Shown here: positions 1 to 8,570 of the stretch, in pieces
Layout of the letters: each line of letters opens with the position of its first letter
How positions within the stretch are numbered: the first letter of the stretch is position 1
From: Paraktedonobacter carboxidivorans
GTDB lineage: Bacteria; Chloroflexota; Ktedonobacteria; Ktedonobacterales; Ktedonobacteraceae
Assembly: GCA_041156125.1 (NCBI GenBank)
Contig: JBEVTI010000021.1
Coordinates: 24,676 to 88,675 of the forward strand
Length of the DNA: 64,000 nt
Direction: 5' to 3'
Notes under the pieces: generated by a model
Databases searched by the model: none
Told to the model about the DNA's origin: nothing
The model's input: only the letters and a program-made list of their open reading frames with translations
Program-made: the position numbers and the translations under genes

Positions 1-93
1 CTGGGTATTAATCCTTTCTGGCAATTCATTGCTGTAGGCACAGTGATTATCCTGGCTGTTCTTGTTGATCAGGCGAAAAAGAGACTGGTGTAG
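1..93 (+). CDS. Sugar ABC transporter permease, C-terminal end (partial)
   Basis: The frame is open from the first base of the window and gives the last 30 residues of a protein: a hydrophobic helix (AVGTVIILAVLVDQ) followed by a basic tail KKRLV and a stop. This is the usual ending of RbsC-type permeases (branched-chain permease superfamily) of ribose-class sugar importers, which sit in the membrane and pair with an ATPase. An ATPase of exactly that class starts 30 bases downstream, so the two are almost certainly one operon. The rest of the gene and any binding protein lie upstream of the window. Confidence 0.75.
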   Translation: MGINPFWQFIAVGTVIILAVLVDQAKKRLV

Positions 94-122
94 CGCAGTT
101 CATGGGACAGGAGAAACACATC

Positions 123-956
123 ATGGCCGATGTACAACCTATCTTACAGGTCGAAAATCTCTCTAAACGCTTCGGTGGCCTGGTCGCGGTCGATCGTGTC
201 AGCTTGAACATTTACCCTGGTGAAGTGGTGGGACTTCTCGGTGATAATGGTGCTGGAAAGTCAACATTGATCAAAATGATCTCAGGTGTTTATAGACCTG
301 ATGGTGGCCGCGTGCTTTTGAATGGTGAAGCGGTCTCATTCGCGACGCCAATGGAAGCTCGCCGGCGCGGGCTAGAAACCATCTACCAGGACCTGGCTCT
401 GTGCGAAAATCTCGATGCCAGCGCGAATATTTTCCTGGGACGCGAGAAAATGCGCCGTCAACTGGGCATGTTCAAGGTGCTTGATCGCCCTTATATGCAG
501 GATCAGTCACGCCAGGTACTCGATCAACTGGATATCCGTATTCCTGAGTTGCGCAGTCCTATTCGCCAACTCTCCGGCGGACAACGCCAGGCTGTCTCTA
601 TCGCTCGTGCTGTATATTGGAAAGCCAGCCTGATGATTATGGACGAACCTACCGCCGCGCTGGGCGTGCCAGAACAACTTAAAGTGCTGGAACTTATCAG
701 CACATTGCGCCGCCAGGGCGTACCTGTTATCCTCATCAGCCACAATATGCAGGATGTCTTTGCCGTAGCGGATCGCGTTATCGTAATGCGCCGAGGAACT
801 AAAGCGGGCGAACGGAAGATCAGTGAAACAAATGAGAATGATGTAGTGGGCTTGATGGTTGGCGCTGAATACGACAGTGTGCTTAAACAGCTTCACGATA
901 CACCCGAAGAGATCCACATTACCACGCATGCCGAGAATGAAAAGGATGCCAGGTAA
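123..956 (+). CDS. Sugar ABC transporter ATP-binding protein (ribose/fructose class, single domain)
   Basis: This is the 277-residue ATPase that powers the membrane permease encoded just upstream. Visible motifs in order: Walker A GDNGAGKST near residue 40, ABC signature LSGGQRQ near 150, Walker B LMIMDEPTAALG near 170, and the switch histidine in ISHN near 204. It has one nucleotide-binding domain, whereas RbsA has two, so it resembles the FrcA-type half-length ATPases of fructose, inositol and related importers. A start at 102 is possible, but the ATG at 123 has GGACAGGAG ten bases before it and is preferred. It heads the sugar catabolic run that follows, so the substrate is probably a free ketose, aldose or polyol. 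Confidence 0.88.
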   Translation: MADVQPILQVENLSKRFGGLVAVDRVSLNIYPGEVVGLLGDNGAGKSTLIKMISGVYRPDGGRVLLNGEAVSFATPMEARRRGLETIYQDLALCENLDASANIFLGREKMRRQLGMFKVLDRPYMQDQSRQVLDQLDIRIPELRSPIRQLSGGQRQAVSIARAVYWKASLMIMDEPTAALGVPEQLKVLELISTLRRQGVPVILISHNMQDVFAVADRVIVMRRGTKAGERKISETNENDVVGLMVGAEYDSVLKQLHDTPEEIHITTHAENEKDAR

Positions 957-987
957 TCCAGTTGGCAATATGAGGAGAATACATGCT

Positions 988-1536
988 ATGTTGACTCAAA
1001 AACAGATAGAGCAGATGCAGGGACGAGCAACACAGACGCTGACAGAGGTCGGTATTGTCCTGACGGCGCAGGAACAGAGACAAATCGAGGTCGTTGACTT
1101 TGGCCTGAACGACTTGGAACGCACAGGTCTACAGCTTGTCATCTATATCAACAATGATCGTTATTGCGCGAAAGAGCTGATCATGGTTCCACGTCAGACG
1201 TGCGCCCAGCATCGCCATCCACCGCTCAGCGCAACCAATCCTGGGAAACAAGAGACATTTCGCTGCCGTTGGGGCGTGGTCTGGCTCTATGTAGAAGGCG
1301 AGGCAAACCAGGCGATTAGCGCGCATGTACCACAGGGTAGTGAGCCACACTACACTGTCTTCCACGAGATCGAACTGCATCCTGGAGATCAATACACAAT
1401 TCCCCCGAATACCTGGCACTGGTTCCAGTCTGGCGATGAAGGTGCTATTGTCTCCGAATTTTCAAGTCCCAGTTATGATGAGTTTGACGAGTTTATTGAT
1501 CCACGTATCTCTCGGTTCACCACACTTGCTGAATGA
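988..1536 (+). CDS. D-lyxose isomerase-like cupin
   Basis: This 182-residue single-cupin protein matches the size and motifs of the D-lyxose ketol-isomerase family, which interconverts D-lyxose/D-xylulose and D-mannose/D-fructose with a bound divalent metal. Candidate metal ligands are the two histidines in QHRHPP and the glutamate in KQETF on the first cupin motif, and the histidine in NTWHWF on the second. The C-terminus FIDPRISR is also family-like. The start at 988 follows GAGGAG by ten bases. The frame is open upstream to 859 but overlaps the ATPase gene there. Its place between a sugar importer and a LacD-type aldolase fits isomerisation of an imported sugar. The exact substrate is not determined. 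Confidence 0.78.
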   Translation: MLTQKQIEQMQGRATQTLTEVGIVLTAQEQRQIEVVDFGLNDLERTGLQLVIYINNDRYCAKELIMVPRQTCAQHRHPPLSATNPGKQETFRCRWGVVWLYVEGEANQAISAHVPQGSEPHYTVFHEIELHPGDQYTIPPNTWHWFQSGDEGAIVSEFSSPSYDEFDEFIDPRISRFTTLAE

Positions 1537-1589
1537 GAGAGATTTCAGGCAGATCGTTGTACAGATTTCATTGAGTAACAAGAAAGGTA

Positions 1590-2657
1590 GTGACAATACA
1601 AGTGACTGAAGATAACGTAACCCTGGCCCAGAAGGTAACTCCCGGAAAATACCAGCACCTAAAGGCCTTAGCTGATGAGCGTGGCGTGATTGCGGCCCTG
1701 GCCATAGACCAGCGCGGATCGCTAGAGAAGGCTCTAAAAGCGCTGATGAAGCGCGACGCTACCAAGTCCGAAATTGTTGAGTTCAAGACGCTGGTCTCTG
1801 AAATCCTGACACCCTACGCGAGCGCGATCCTGCTCGATCCTGAGTATGGCCTGGAGGCCGCGAAACAACGTGCCGCTCAGACGGGCTTGCTCCTGGCCTA
1901 CGAGGTCACAGGCTACGATACAACGACGAAGGGACGACTGCCTGCTTTGGAGCCGGAGTGGTCCGTTGCGCGTATCGTTGAGGCGGGCGCGAATGCTGTC
2001 AAAGTTCTGGTCTACTATGATCCTGACGATGATAATCCGTCTGTCAATAAGACAAAACATGCCTTTGTAGAGCGGATCGGCGCGGAGTGTCGCGCCTATG
2101 AGATTCCCTTCTTCCTGGAGGTGGTCAGCTATAGTGAGAGCATTGGGGACGAGAAGGGCCTGGCTTTTGCTCGCGCAAAACCTGAGAAGGTCAAAAAGTT
2201 GACTCAGGAGTTCTCCAAAACGCGCTACGGGGTTGATGTCCTCAAGCTGGAAATACCAGTGAATATGCGCTTTGTGGCGAAGCCCGAGCAGAGCGAACCC
2301 TCGGCCTATACCCGTGATGAGGCGAAACAGTACTTTCACGCTGTCGCGGCGGAAGCTCGCGTACCCTTCATCTACCTGAGCGCGGGAGTAACCAACGCGC
2401 TTTTTCTTGAGTCACTTACCCTGGCTAATGAAGCGGGCATCCCTTACGCGGGCGTTCTCTGTGGTCGCGCTACCTGGCAGGATGGCCTGCCTGTCTATGT
2501 TAATGGGGGCGCGCAAGCATTGCGTCAGTGGCTGGAAAATGCAGGAAAGCAAAATATTGAGGCGCTGAACAATGTGCTACATGGTGGGGCGCAACCATGG
2601 TGGAATATCTATGGTGGCAAAGAGAACGTTGATAGAGAAAAAGTAGCCGGCTCTTAG
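1590..2657 (+). CDS. lacD: LacD-family tagatose-1,6-bisphosphate aldolase
   Basis: A class I aldolase of 355 residues that would split a ketohexose 1,6-bisphosphate into dihydroxyacetone phosphate and glyceraldehyde 3-phosphate. The N-terminal GVIAALAIDQRGSL, the central LLDPEYGLEA, the VKVLVYYDPDD stretch and the late LKLEIPVN segment are typical of LacD, the last holding the expected Schiff-base lysine region. Length is slightly above the usual 325-340. The GTG at 1590 sits only two bases after AGAAAGG, while a second in-frame GTG at 1602 is 14 bases away, so the exact start is uncertain. It is followed by a small kinase and a PfkB kinase able to make its substrate, which supports a tagatose-type pathway. 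Confidence 0.85.
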   Translation: MTIQVTEDNVTLAQKVTPGKYQHLKALADERGVIAALAIDQRGSLEKALKALMKRDATKSEIVEFKTLVSEILTPYASAILLDPEYGLEAAKQRAAQTGLLLAYEVTGYDTTTKGRLPALEPEWSVARIVEAGANAVKVLVYYDPDDDNPSVNKTKHAFVERIGAECRAYEIPFFLEVVSYSESIGDEKGLAFARAKPEKVKKLTQEFSKTRYGVDVLKLEIPVNMRFVAKPEQSEPSAYTRDEAKQYFHAVAAEARVPFIYLSAGVTNALFLESLTLANEAGIPYAGVLCGRATWQDGLPVYVNGGAQALRQWLENAGKQNIEALNNVLHGGAQPWWNIYGGKENVDREKVAGS

Positions 2658-2673
2658 TTGAGAGGAATTGGGT

Positions 2674-3195
2674 ATGTTGATCGCTATGGCCGGGTTACCT
2701 GGGACGGGTAAAAGCACCCTTGGCCACCAGTTGGCCGACGCGTGCGCGGGCATAGTACTCGACAAGGACTCTATCCGGGTCGCGCTCTTTCCCAACGAAC
2801 TGATTGAATATTCTACCAGGCAAGATGACTTCTGTATGTCGATCATGTTTCAGATTGCCTCCTATGTGATTAGGAATGACCCATCCCGCCATGTGCTGCT
2901 AGATGGGCGAACCTTTTCACGTAGCTACCAGATCGCTGCTCTGGAGAGGCTCGCGGAGGAACTTGCGGTACCCCTAAAAATCATCCAGTGCGTCTGCTCT
3001 GATGAAACCGCACGTCAGCGGCTGGCAACAAAGGAAAAGGCCGAAGAAATGCATGTGGCGGCGAATCGAGATTATACACTTTATCTCGCTATCAAAGCCC
3101 GCTTCGAGCCAATTCGCGAGCCAAAACTCGTTGTCAATACCGACAATGGCCTGGTAGATTGTCTGGAGCTATGCCTCGCTTATATCTCCACGTAA
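2674..3195 (+). CDS. P-loop (AAA/zeta-type) small kinase
   Basis: A 173-residue P-loop protein. The Walker A motif GLPGTGKST is at residues 7-15, a DKDSIR segment near 31 resembles the substrate or base-binding region of small-molecule kinases, and the LLDGRTFS stretch near 78 looks like a Walker B strand. The RQRLATKEKA region could be a lid with arginines. The overall plan is that of zeta-toxin/gluconate-kinase-like phosphotransferases. The ATG at 2674 is preferred over the TTG at 2668 because GAGAGGA lies seven bases upstream. It lies inside the sugar operon, 16 bases after lacD, so a sugar or sugar-acid kinase role is plausible, but the substrate cannot be read from sequence. Confidence 0.65.
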   Translation: MLIAMAGLPGTGKSTLGHQLADACAGIVLDKDSIRVALFPNELIEYSTRQDDFCMSIMFQIASYVIRNDPSRHVLLDGRTFSRSYQIAALERLAEELAVPLKIIQCVCSDETARQRLATKEKAEEMHVAANRDYTLYLAIKARFEPIREPKLVVNTDNGLVDCLELCLAYIST

Positions 3196-3295
3196 AAATG
3201 GAAAGCGTTGGGCTAAACGCGAGGCATCTCTCTCCAGACTTAAGAGCACAAAATGACTGGTTACAATGACGCAGGGTAACGGAGGTACATCATTC

Positions 3296-4234
3296 ATGAG
3301 AATAGCAACAGTTACGCTGAACCCGGCAATTGACCAGACAGTGAGAGTAGATAATTTCCGGCCAAATGGAGTCAATCGAGCACAGGATATCAGATTCGAT
3401 GCCAGTGGGAAAGGAGTCAATGTCGCTTCATTCCTGGCGGACTATGGATATGACATCGCAGTAACCGGGTATCTGGGCCTGGCCAATCTCGATATCTTTG
3501 ACCAATTTTTTGCATCCAAGAGTATCAACGATTGTTTCGTCCACATTCCCGGCAATACCCGCATTAATATAAAAGTTGTCGATGAGGCCAATCAGCAAAC
3601 AACGGATATCAATATGCCGGGCCAGTTTCCTCCTCAGGAAGCGCAACAAACGCTCTTCCAGACAATTGAACAACTGGCCAACACGTGTGATTGGTTTGTG
3701 TTATCTGGCTCTTTACCGCCACAGGTGCCAACGACGATCTATGCTACGATCATTGAACTACTCAAACATCACGGAAAACGCATCATCCTGGATACCAGTG
3801 AGGAGGCCCTGCGCGCAGGTATTCAGGCAGGCCCAACGATCTTGAAACCTAATATAGAGGAGCTACAGTACCTCGTTGGGCACACTTTGACGAGCGAAAC
3901 CGAAATTCAGCACGCTGCCCGGCAACTTCTGAGTGAGGACATTATATTGGTAGTTGTCTCCATGGGAAAACAGGGCGCGATGCTGGTTGAGCAGGCAACA
4001 ACACTTATCGCGCTCCCCCCTGCTGTGAAAATGAAGAAGACCTCCGGGGCAGGAGATGCTCTGGTTGCTGGCCTGGTAACAGCTCACATACAGGGGTTGA
4101 GCCTGGCTGATTGCGGACGCTTAGCGACCGCCTTTGCGGTCGCTACGATCTCGCATCTCAGCTATAATCTCCCTTCTCATGATCAACTCTGGCAATATTC
4201 ACAACAGGTGACGATCAAGAATTATACCCCGTAA
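3296..4234 (+). CDS. 1-phosphofructokinase / tagatose-6-phosphate kinase family (PfkB)
   Basis: A 312-residue PfkB-family kinase that would add a second phosphate to a ketose phosphate (fructose 1-phosphate or tagatose 6-phosphate). It opens with TVTLNPAIDQT, the hallmark of the FruK/LacC branch, followed by PfkB signature 1 (SGKGVNVA, near 38) and signature 2 with the catalytic GAGD (KKTSGAGDALVAG, near 248). The ATG at 3296 has GGAGG ten bases upstream. The frame is open from 3266, but that start has no ribosome site. Next to LacD it completes a phosphorylate-then-cleave pathway. FruK and LacC cannot be separated by eye, so no symbol is given. Confidence 0.85.
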   Translation: MRIATVTLNPAIDQTVRVDNFRPNGVNRAQDIRFDASGKGVNVASFLADYGYDIAVTGYLGLANLDIFDQFFASKSINDCFVHIPGNTRINIKVVDEANQQTTDINMPGQFPPQEAQQTLFQTIEQLANTCDWFVLSGSLPPQVPTTIYATIIELLKHHGKRIILDTSEEALRAGIQAGPTILKPNIEELQYLVGHTLTSETEIQHAARQLLSEDIILVVVSMGKQGAMLVEQATTLIALPPAVKMKKTSGAGDALVAGLVTAHIQGLSLADCGRLATAFAVATISHLSYNLPSHDQLWQYSQQVTIKNYTP

Positions 4235-4328
4235 TACACAGGGCAACTTGTGGTTTTTTAGTCACTATTCAGGACTCCTCAAGCAGATCTGAGGAGACAC
4301 ATTTTATGTCAAGAAAGAAGGATAACTG

Positions 4329-5126
4329 ATGAGCGAATTTTCAGACAGGCGCTTCCAGCGCCTCTTTGGTGCAGATGGGCGCACGGTAGTCATAGCCATG
4401 GATCACAGCATTACTGACGGCTCTGTGGCTGGCTTTGAAAACCCCGCGCAGGTACTTGAGCAAGTGATAGCTGGTGGCGCTGACGCCATTCTGACCAGTA
4501 TTGGCATTGCGCGGCACTTTAGCAAGCAGATGAGAGAGGTTGGCTTACTGCTACGTTGTGATGGTGCCACTTCACCCCTGTTAGAACGCCCCAGAGAACT
4601 CATCATGGGCATTGAAGATATTCTTACCAGTGGAGCCGAGGCAGCCACTGCTATGTATATGCCGGGCAGTGTGAACGGTCATGGTTCGACGATTTATTTC
4701 CCACGCCTGGCTTCAGAAGCTCACCGTTGGAATATCCCTGTTATGGCTGAAGCTCTGCCCTATGGTTTTGAGGACCATCCAGACGCGCGCGCAGTAGATG
4801 CTGTGGCCGATGCCTGCCGCATGGCTACCGAAAGCGGGGCAGATATTGTCAAAACTTTCTACACAGGCGAACGCGAGAGTTTCAAGAAGGTTATCCGCTC
4901 GTGCTATGTGCCAGTCCTGGTCTTAGGTGGTCCCAAAACACACAGCGACCAGGAATTCCTGGCATCCATTCGTGACGCTCTGGACGCGGGAGCCACTGGT
5001 GTCGTGATTGGTCGTAATGTCTGGCAAGCGCCCTCTCCCATAGGTATGACGCAGGCACTGTCAGCCCTCGTGCATCGTAACGCCAGCGTGGATGATGCTT
5101 TGCAAATTTTGCGCGAGGGCAGATAA
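4329..5126 (+). CDS. Class I aldolase, DhnA/LsrF/archaeal Fba type
   Basis: A TIM-barrel aldolase of 265 residues. The MDHS near residue 24 and the VKTFYTGE near 177, with the presumed Schiff-base lysine, mark the DeoC/FbaB/LsrF superfamily (DhnA-type fructose-bisphosphate aldolase or LsrF-like thiolase). GGPK near 197 and GVVIGRNVWQ near 224 form the phosphate-binding end of the barrel. The start follows AAGAAGGA by seven bases. This is a second aldolase in the same operon as LacD, so the two may handle different sugar phosphates. Alternatively this one may act on a ketopentose or 1-phosphate product of the FGGY kinase gene downstream. Confidence 0.8.
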   Translation: MSEFSDRRFQRLFGADGRTVVIAMDHSITDGSVAGFENPAQVLEQVIAGGADAILTSIGIARHFSKQMREVGLLLRCDGATSPLLERPRELIMGIEDILTSGAEAATAMYMPGSVNGHGSTIYFPRLASEAHRWNIPVMAEALPYGFEDHPDARAVDAVADACRMATESGADIVKTFYTGERESFKKVIRSCYVPVLVLGGPKTHSDQEFLASIRDALDAGATGVVIGRNVWQAPSPIGMTQALSALVHRNASVDDALQILREGR

Positions 5127-5250
5127 GAGAGCAGCAAATGCTGCAGTTAAACCTGATTTTTAAGATCGTTGATCACGCATGCATGAGTCATCCCTGGACT
5201 TTTCGGCAAGAGGAAACGCGATGTGTGCTCTCCTTGTGCCTCAAGCAAGT

Positions 5251-5456
5251 ATGAGTCATCCCTGATTTTGCAAAATCAGGCGAAAATAGCTTTTGCCTCC
5301 CTGCCCTTGTGTTTTGAAGAGTTTTGGCGGGCACTGCGCGCCCGCCAAAACTCTTCAAAACACAAGGGCAGGGGAAGACACACGCTCGTACTGCTTCGAA
5401 AAAAGCAAGGATAACTCATAGCCTGGCCTGATTTTGCAAAATCAGGGATAAATCAT
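5251..5456. repeat. Nested palindromic, MITE-like intergenic repeat
   Basis: The 374-base gap between the aldolase and the FGGY kinase is almost filled by symmetric sequence. A perfect inverted repeat has 34-base arms at 5299-5332 and 5340-5373 with a 7-base loop. It lies inside two copies of the 20-base palindrome CCTGATTTTGCAAAATCAGG (5261-5280 and 5427-5446). Together with flanking bases these copies form 30-base terminal inverted repeats (5251-5280 against 5427-5456, 28 of 30 matching). A further direct copy of ATGAGTCATCCCTG is at 5183-5196. No transposase or clear target duplication is seen. It could be a MITE, a processing hairpin or a polarity element. Confidence 0.65.
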
Positions 5457-5500
5457 GCACGCCATATCACACGTGTGAGAGAAAAGCGAGGCAGCGTATT

Positions 5501-7006
5501 ATGTATCTCGTTGGCATAGATGTTGGCACAACAAATACCAAGACGGTTATTTTCGATGTGGAGAGCGGGCGAATCTGTGCTGTCGGAAGTAGCCGCACCG
5601 TGACGCGCCATCCAAAGCCGGCATGGAGCGAATTTGACGCGGAAGACTTATGGGGAACAGTTCTGCAGAGTATTCAAGCTGCCATTCAGCAATGTGAGCA
5701 ACCTGAACGCATTGGCGCGGTCTCTGTCGCCAGCATGGGGGAGTCAGCATTCCCTCTGGCTGCTGATGGAACAATATTATACGCTGCCATTGCCTGGTAT
5801 GATCAGCGTACAGCCGCTGAGACGCAGTGGTGGGAGACCACTGTAGGCCGCGAGAAGCTTTTTAATATCACCGGGCATATTCCACAAGCAATGTTTGGAG
5901 TAAATAAGCTGTTCTGGCTACGTAACAATGTTCCACAGGTATTTGAGCGCATTCATCACTGGCTCAGTATCGAAGATTTTGTCTTGTGGAAACTAAGTGG
6001 CAGCTTCGCGACCGATTATAGCATTGCCTCGCGCACAATGCTCTTTGAGCAAAGTACGCTCACATGGTCAGAGGAACTTCTCCGCCAGGCGGGTCTCCCT
6101 GCCGCGTGGTTCTCGCCAGCTTTTCCCAGTGGAACTGCCATTGGTAATGTACGCAAAGAAGTGGCTGAGAAAACAGGTATACCACAACAGGCAATTGTGG
6201 CAACAGGCGGGCATGATCATCTCTGCGGCGCGTTGGCTGCAGGAGTCACACGTCAAGGTCATCTGCTTGAGTCAATAGGTACAGCCAGCGTGATCCTGGC
6301 AGTGAGCGATACCTTTGCTCCTCAGAGCGACTTACTGGCCGCAGGTTGCACCAGCTACGCGTATGTCGTAGAGAATACCTATGTTACTCTGGGCATGCTC
6401 AATCTGGCAGGTGGGGCGCTCGAATGGATCGTGGCCTTGCTCTATGGTCAGGGTAAACAGGAGATTATCTCCGCAGAAATCTATGCCCAGGCCCTGCGCG
6501 AAGCCGCAGAGGTTCCACCCGGCTCCCGTGGAGTAACCATTCTGCCCGCCTTTCTCGGTGCTGGTACACCTTATGGACGGAGTTCAGCAAGCGGCTCTAT
6601 CCTTGGCCTGGCACCCTCACACAAACGCCCAGAGCTGGTGCGCGCGCTTATAGAAGGACTCGCTTTTTGGCTGCGCGATAATACAGAATTGTTCTGTAAA
6701 CTGGGTATTGCACAACCACAGCCTGCAATCACGGTGATTGGTGGCGCAACCCAGGCAACACCGCTCTTGCAGATCAAGGCGGAAGTAACTGGTTGCACAG
6801 TCAGAGTACCTCAGATTATTGAGGCAGCCGCGACAGGCGCGGCCTTGCTCGCGGGTATGGGTGCGCATATCTTTCGTTCAGCCGAGGAAGCCGCCTCGTC
6901 TGTTCAGCATGCAGTTCAAATCTATGAGCCTGATACAAAGGTGGTCGAGATCTATGACTCAATCTATAAGCAAACATACCTGCCTGCTCGTCGCTTATTT
7001 CTTTGA
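5501..7006 (+). CDS. FGGY-family carbohydrate kinase
   Basis: A full-length 501-residue kinase of the FGGY family (xylulokinase, gluconokinase, erythritol/ribulo-kinase relatives). The N-terminal phosphate-binding loop GIDVGTTNTKTVIFD is at residues 5-19. The substrate region ASMGESAFPL lies near 79, followed by AWYDQRT. The second-domain ATP site GGHDHLCGALAAG is near 230, and the C-terminal GGATQATPLLQIKAEVTG is the FGGY signature 2-like segment. It would phosphorylate a ketose or polyol delivered by the transporter, feeding the aldolases upstream. The start has GCGAGG about ten bases before it. The palindromic repeat separates it from the rest of the cluster and may lower or separate its expression. 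Substrate unknown. Confidence 0.85.
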   Translation: MYLVGIDVGTTNTKTVIFDVESGRICAVGSSRTVTRHPKPAWSEFDAEDLWGTVLQSIQAAIQQCEQPERIGAVSVASMGESAFPLAADGTILYAAIAWYDQRTAAETQWWETTVGREKLFNITGHIPQAMFGVNKLFWLRNNVPQVFERIHHWLSIEDFVLWKLSGSFATDYSIASRTMLFEQSTLTWSEELLRQAGLPAAWFSPAFPSGTAIGNVRKEVAEKTGIPQQAIVATGGHDHLCGALAAGVTRQGHLLESIGTASVILAVSDTFAPQSDLLAAGCTSYAYVVENTYVTLGMLNLAGGALEWIVALLYGQGKQEIISAEIYAQALREAAEVPPGSRGVTILPAFLGAGTPYGRSSASGSILGLAPSHKRPELVRALIEGLAFWLRDNTELFCKLGIAQPQPAITVIGGATQATPLLQIKAEVTGCTVRVPQIIEAAATGAALLAGMGAHIFRSAEEAASSVQHAVQIYEPDTKVVEIYDSIYKQTYLPARRLFL

Positions 7007-7146
7007 AGACAACTCAACAGTCCGGCGAGTCGTTCTAGAGCGCTAGAGGCAAGCTTGTCTCCGCGCAAATCTTGCCCGCGCAGTGCTTAAGACAGCGCAG
7101 AGACGAAAAGTCGCTTTGCCGCGAGCCTGGCCCTCTTTTTGTTTTC

Positions 7147-7176
7147 TTGATAACTGAGTGACGCGTGAGGTATACT
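7147..7176 (+). promoter_or_regulatory. Sigma-70-like promoter for the ECF sigma gene
   Basis: TTGATA at 7147-7152 and TATACT at 7171-7176 are separated by 18 bases, close to the housekeeping consensus. They lie about 150 bases before the ECF-type sigma factor start at 7326, in a region with no other gene. No matching ECF-style repeat of this motif was noticed elsewhere in the window. Confidence 0.45.
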
Positions 7177-7325
7177 TTGAGAAAGACCTTCATACATGCT
7201 CCCATTTCAAAAAGGGAGGCAGTCTGTTACAGAACTGTCACCGCTGAGATCGCTTGCGGCAGAGCAACAAACACAGACATCAGAACACTCTTCGATTATC
7301 CGTCCCGATCCCAGCAAAGGAGATT

Positions 7326-8378
7326 ATGCAAGTGGAGAAAGCGCGCGCGCCTCAAAACACGCCAATGGAGATTTCAACCCAGGCCGCGCTGGAGCTTGCT
7401 GCTCAGATGGAAGATAGGACAGCTTTCGATAACCTGGTGGGACCCTATCGGCGTGAACTCCTTATCCACTGTTACCGGATGCTGGGTTCGATCCACGATG
7501 CCGAAGACCTGGTGCAAGAGACACTGGTACGCGCGTGGGAAAAGCGCGCAACCTTCACGAGTCCAGGATCATATCGTGCCTGGTTATACCGCATCGCCAC
7601 GAATCTGTGCCTAAATACGCTTACCCGTGTACCTCAACGGTCTTTGCCTCTGAACACGCATCCACAGGCCGATCCCAGCCAACCTTTGCCGCCAAGACTG
7701 CGAGAACCAATCTGGCTGGAACCGTTCCCGGATGATCTGCTTGCCGATCAGCAAATCGACCCAGAATATCGCGCACTCCAACGCGAACGCACTACACTGG
7801 CTTTTCTCGTGGCACTTCATCATTTGACGCCAACACAGCGAGCTATTCTGCTTTTGCGCGAGGTTCTAGACTGGTCAGCGAGAGAGGTTGCCGAGTGGTT
7901 AAACCTCTCAGTTCCTGCGGTCAATAGCGCCCTACAACGCGCACGGCGCACTTTACACCAGCTCCGTATGTTCCCGGAGAACACAGACATACTGCCAACT
8001 CCTCAATTACAAACCCTGCTTGATAGCTATGTGACCCTCTGGGAACAGGAGGACATCCCAGGACTTGTAGCACTCCTCCGAGATGACGCCTGGTTTACTA
8101 TGCCACCGATCCCCGCCTGGTACCAGGGGCGAGCAGCTATTGCTACGCTATTCCAGACAATTATCTTCACTACTCCCCGCAATTGGCGCCTGCTGCCGAT
8201 ACACGCCAATGCCAGCCCTGCCTTTGGGCTATACTTATGGCAAGCTGAAAAAGACGTGTATCAGCTCTTTGGCCTGGTGGTCCTCAACGTTGTAGACGAG
8301 CAGATTGCCAACACTGTTGTGTTCCTGGATCTGTCCTGCCTCTCATACTTTGCGCTTCCAGCCACTTTGGCTCCCTGA
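7326..8378 (+). CDS. ECF sigma-70 factor with SnoaL-like C-terminal domain
   Basis: A 350-residue ECF sigma factor that would redirect RNA polymerase. Region 2 spans roughly residues 25-95 with the typical HDAEDLVQETLVRAWEK block. Region 4 spans about 175-230 with TPTQRAILLLREVLDWSARE and an HTH ending in SALQRARRTL. A further 120 residues (LLDSYVTLWEQEDIPGLVALL onwards) form a SnoaL/NTF2-like domain ending in a hydrophobic strand. This matches the TIGR02960-type (SigX5-like) factors, in which the extra domain modulates activity and no separate anti-sigma gene is needed. None is seen next door. The ATG at 7326 follows AAAGGAG closely; longer starts at 7254 lack a site. Confidence 0.85.
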   Translation: MQVEKARAPQNTPMEISTQAALELAAQMEDRTAFDNLVGPYRRELLIHCYRMLGSIHDAEDLVQETLVRAWEKRATFTSPGSYRAWLYRIATNLCLNTLTRVPQRSLPLNTHPQADPSQPLPPRLREPIWLEPFPDDLLADQQIDPEYRALQRERTTLAFLVALHHLTPTQRAILLLREVLDWSAREVAEWLNLSVPAVNSALQRARRTLHQLRMFPENTDILPTPQLQTLLDSYVTLWEQEDIPGLVALLRDDAWFTMPPIPAWYQGRAAIATLFQTIIFTTPRNWRLLPIHANASPAFGLYLWQAEKDVYQLFGLVVLNVVDEQIANTVVFLDLSCLSYFALPATLAP

Positions 8379-8570
8379 GCGCGTTTCGCCCCTTTGCTCC
8401 CAAAAGCAGCGTTTTGGCAATACTCCCGGAGACAGATCAAACTCGACAACCATACTCCGAACAGATATACTGGTGAGCAACAGATATGCATTGGCAAACT
8501 ATGGAAAGATTGAAGTACACTTCGCCGATAAAAATGGGCAAGGAGTGCAAAAGAAGGAGGTTGTTGACCT

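Noticed and set aside
5223..5414. Small + strand gene inside the palindromic repeat
   Set aside because: Its codons are made of the hairpin arms, it has no ribosome site and the translated sequence resembles nothing.
7007..7146. tRNA or other structured RNA after the FGGY kinase
   Set aside because: Short GC-rich pairings occur (GGCAAG with CTTGCC), but no cloverleaf, anticodon or conserved tRNA positions can be fitted.
7254..7325. Longer sigma-factor start
   Set aside because: The frame is open here, but only the ATG at 7326 has a Shine-Dalgarno-like AAAGGAG, and the extra residues are not sigma-like.
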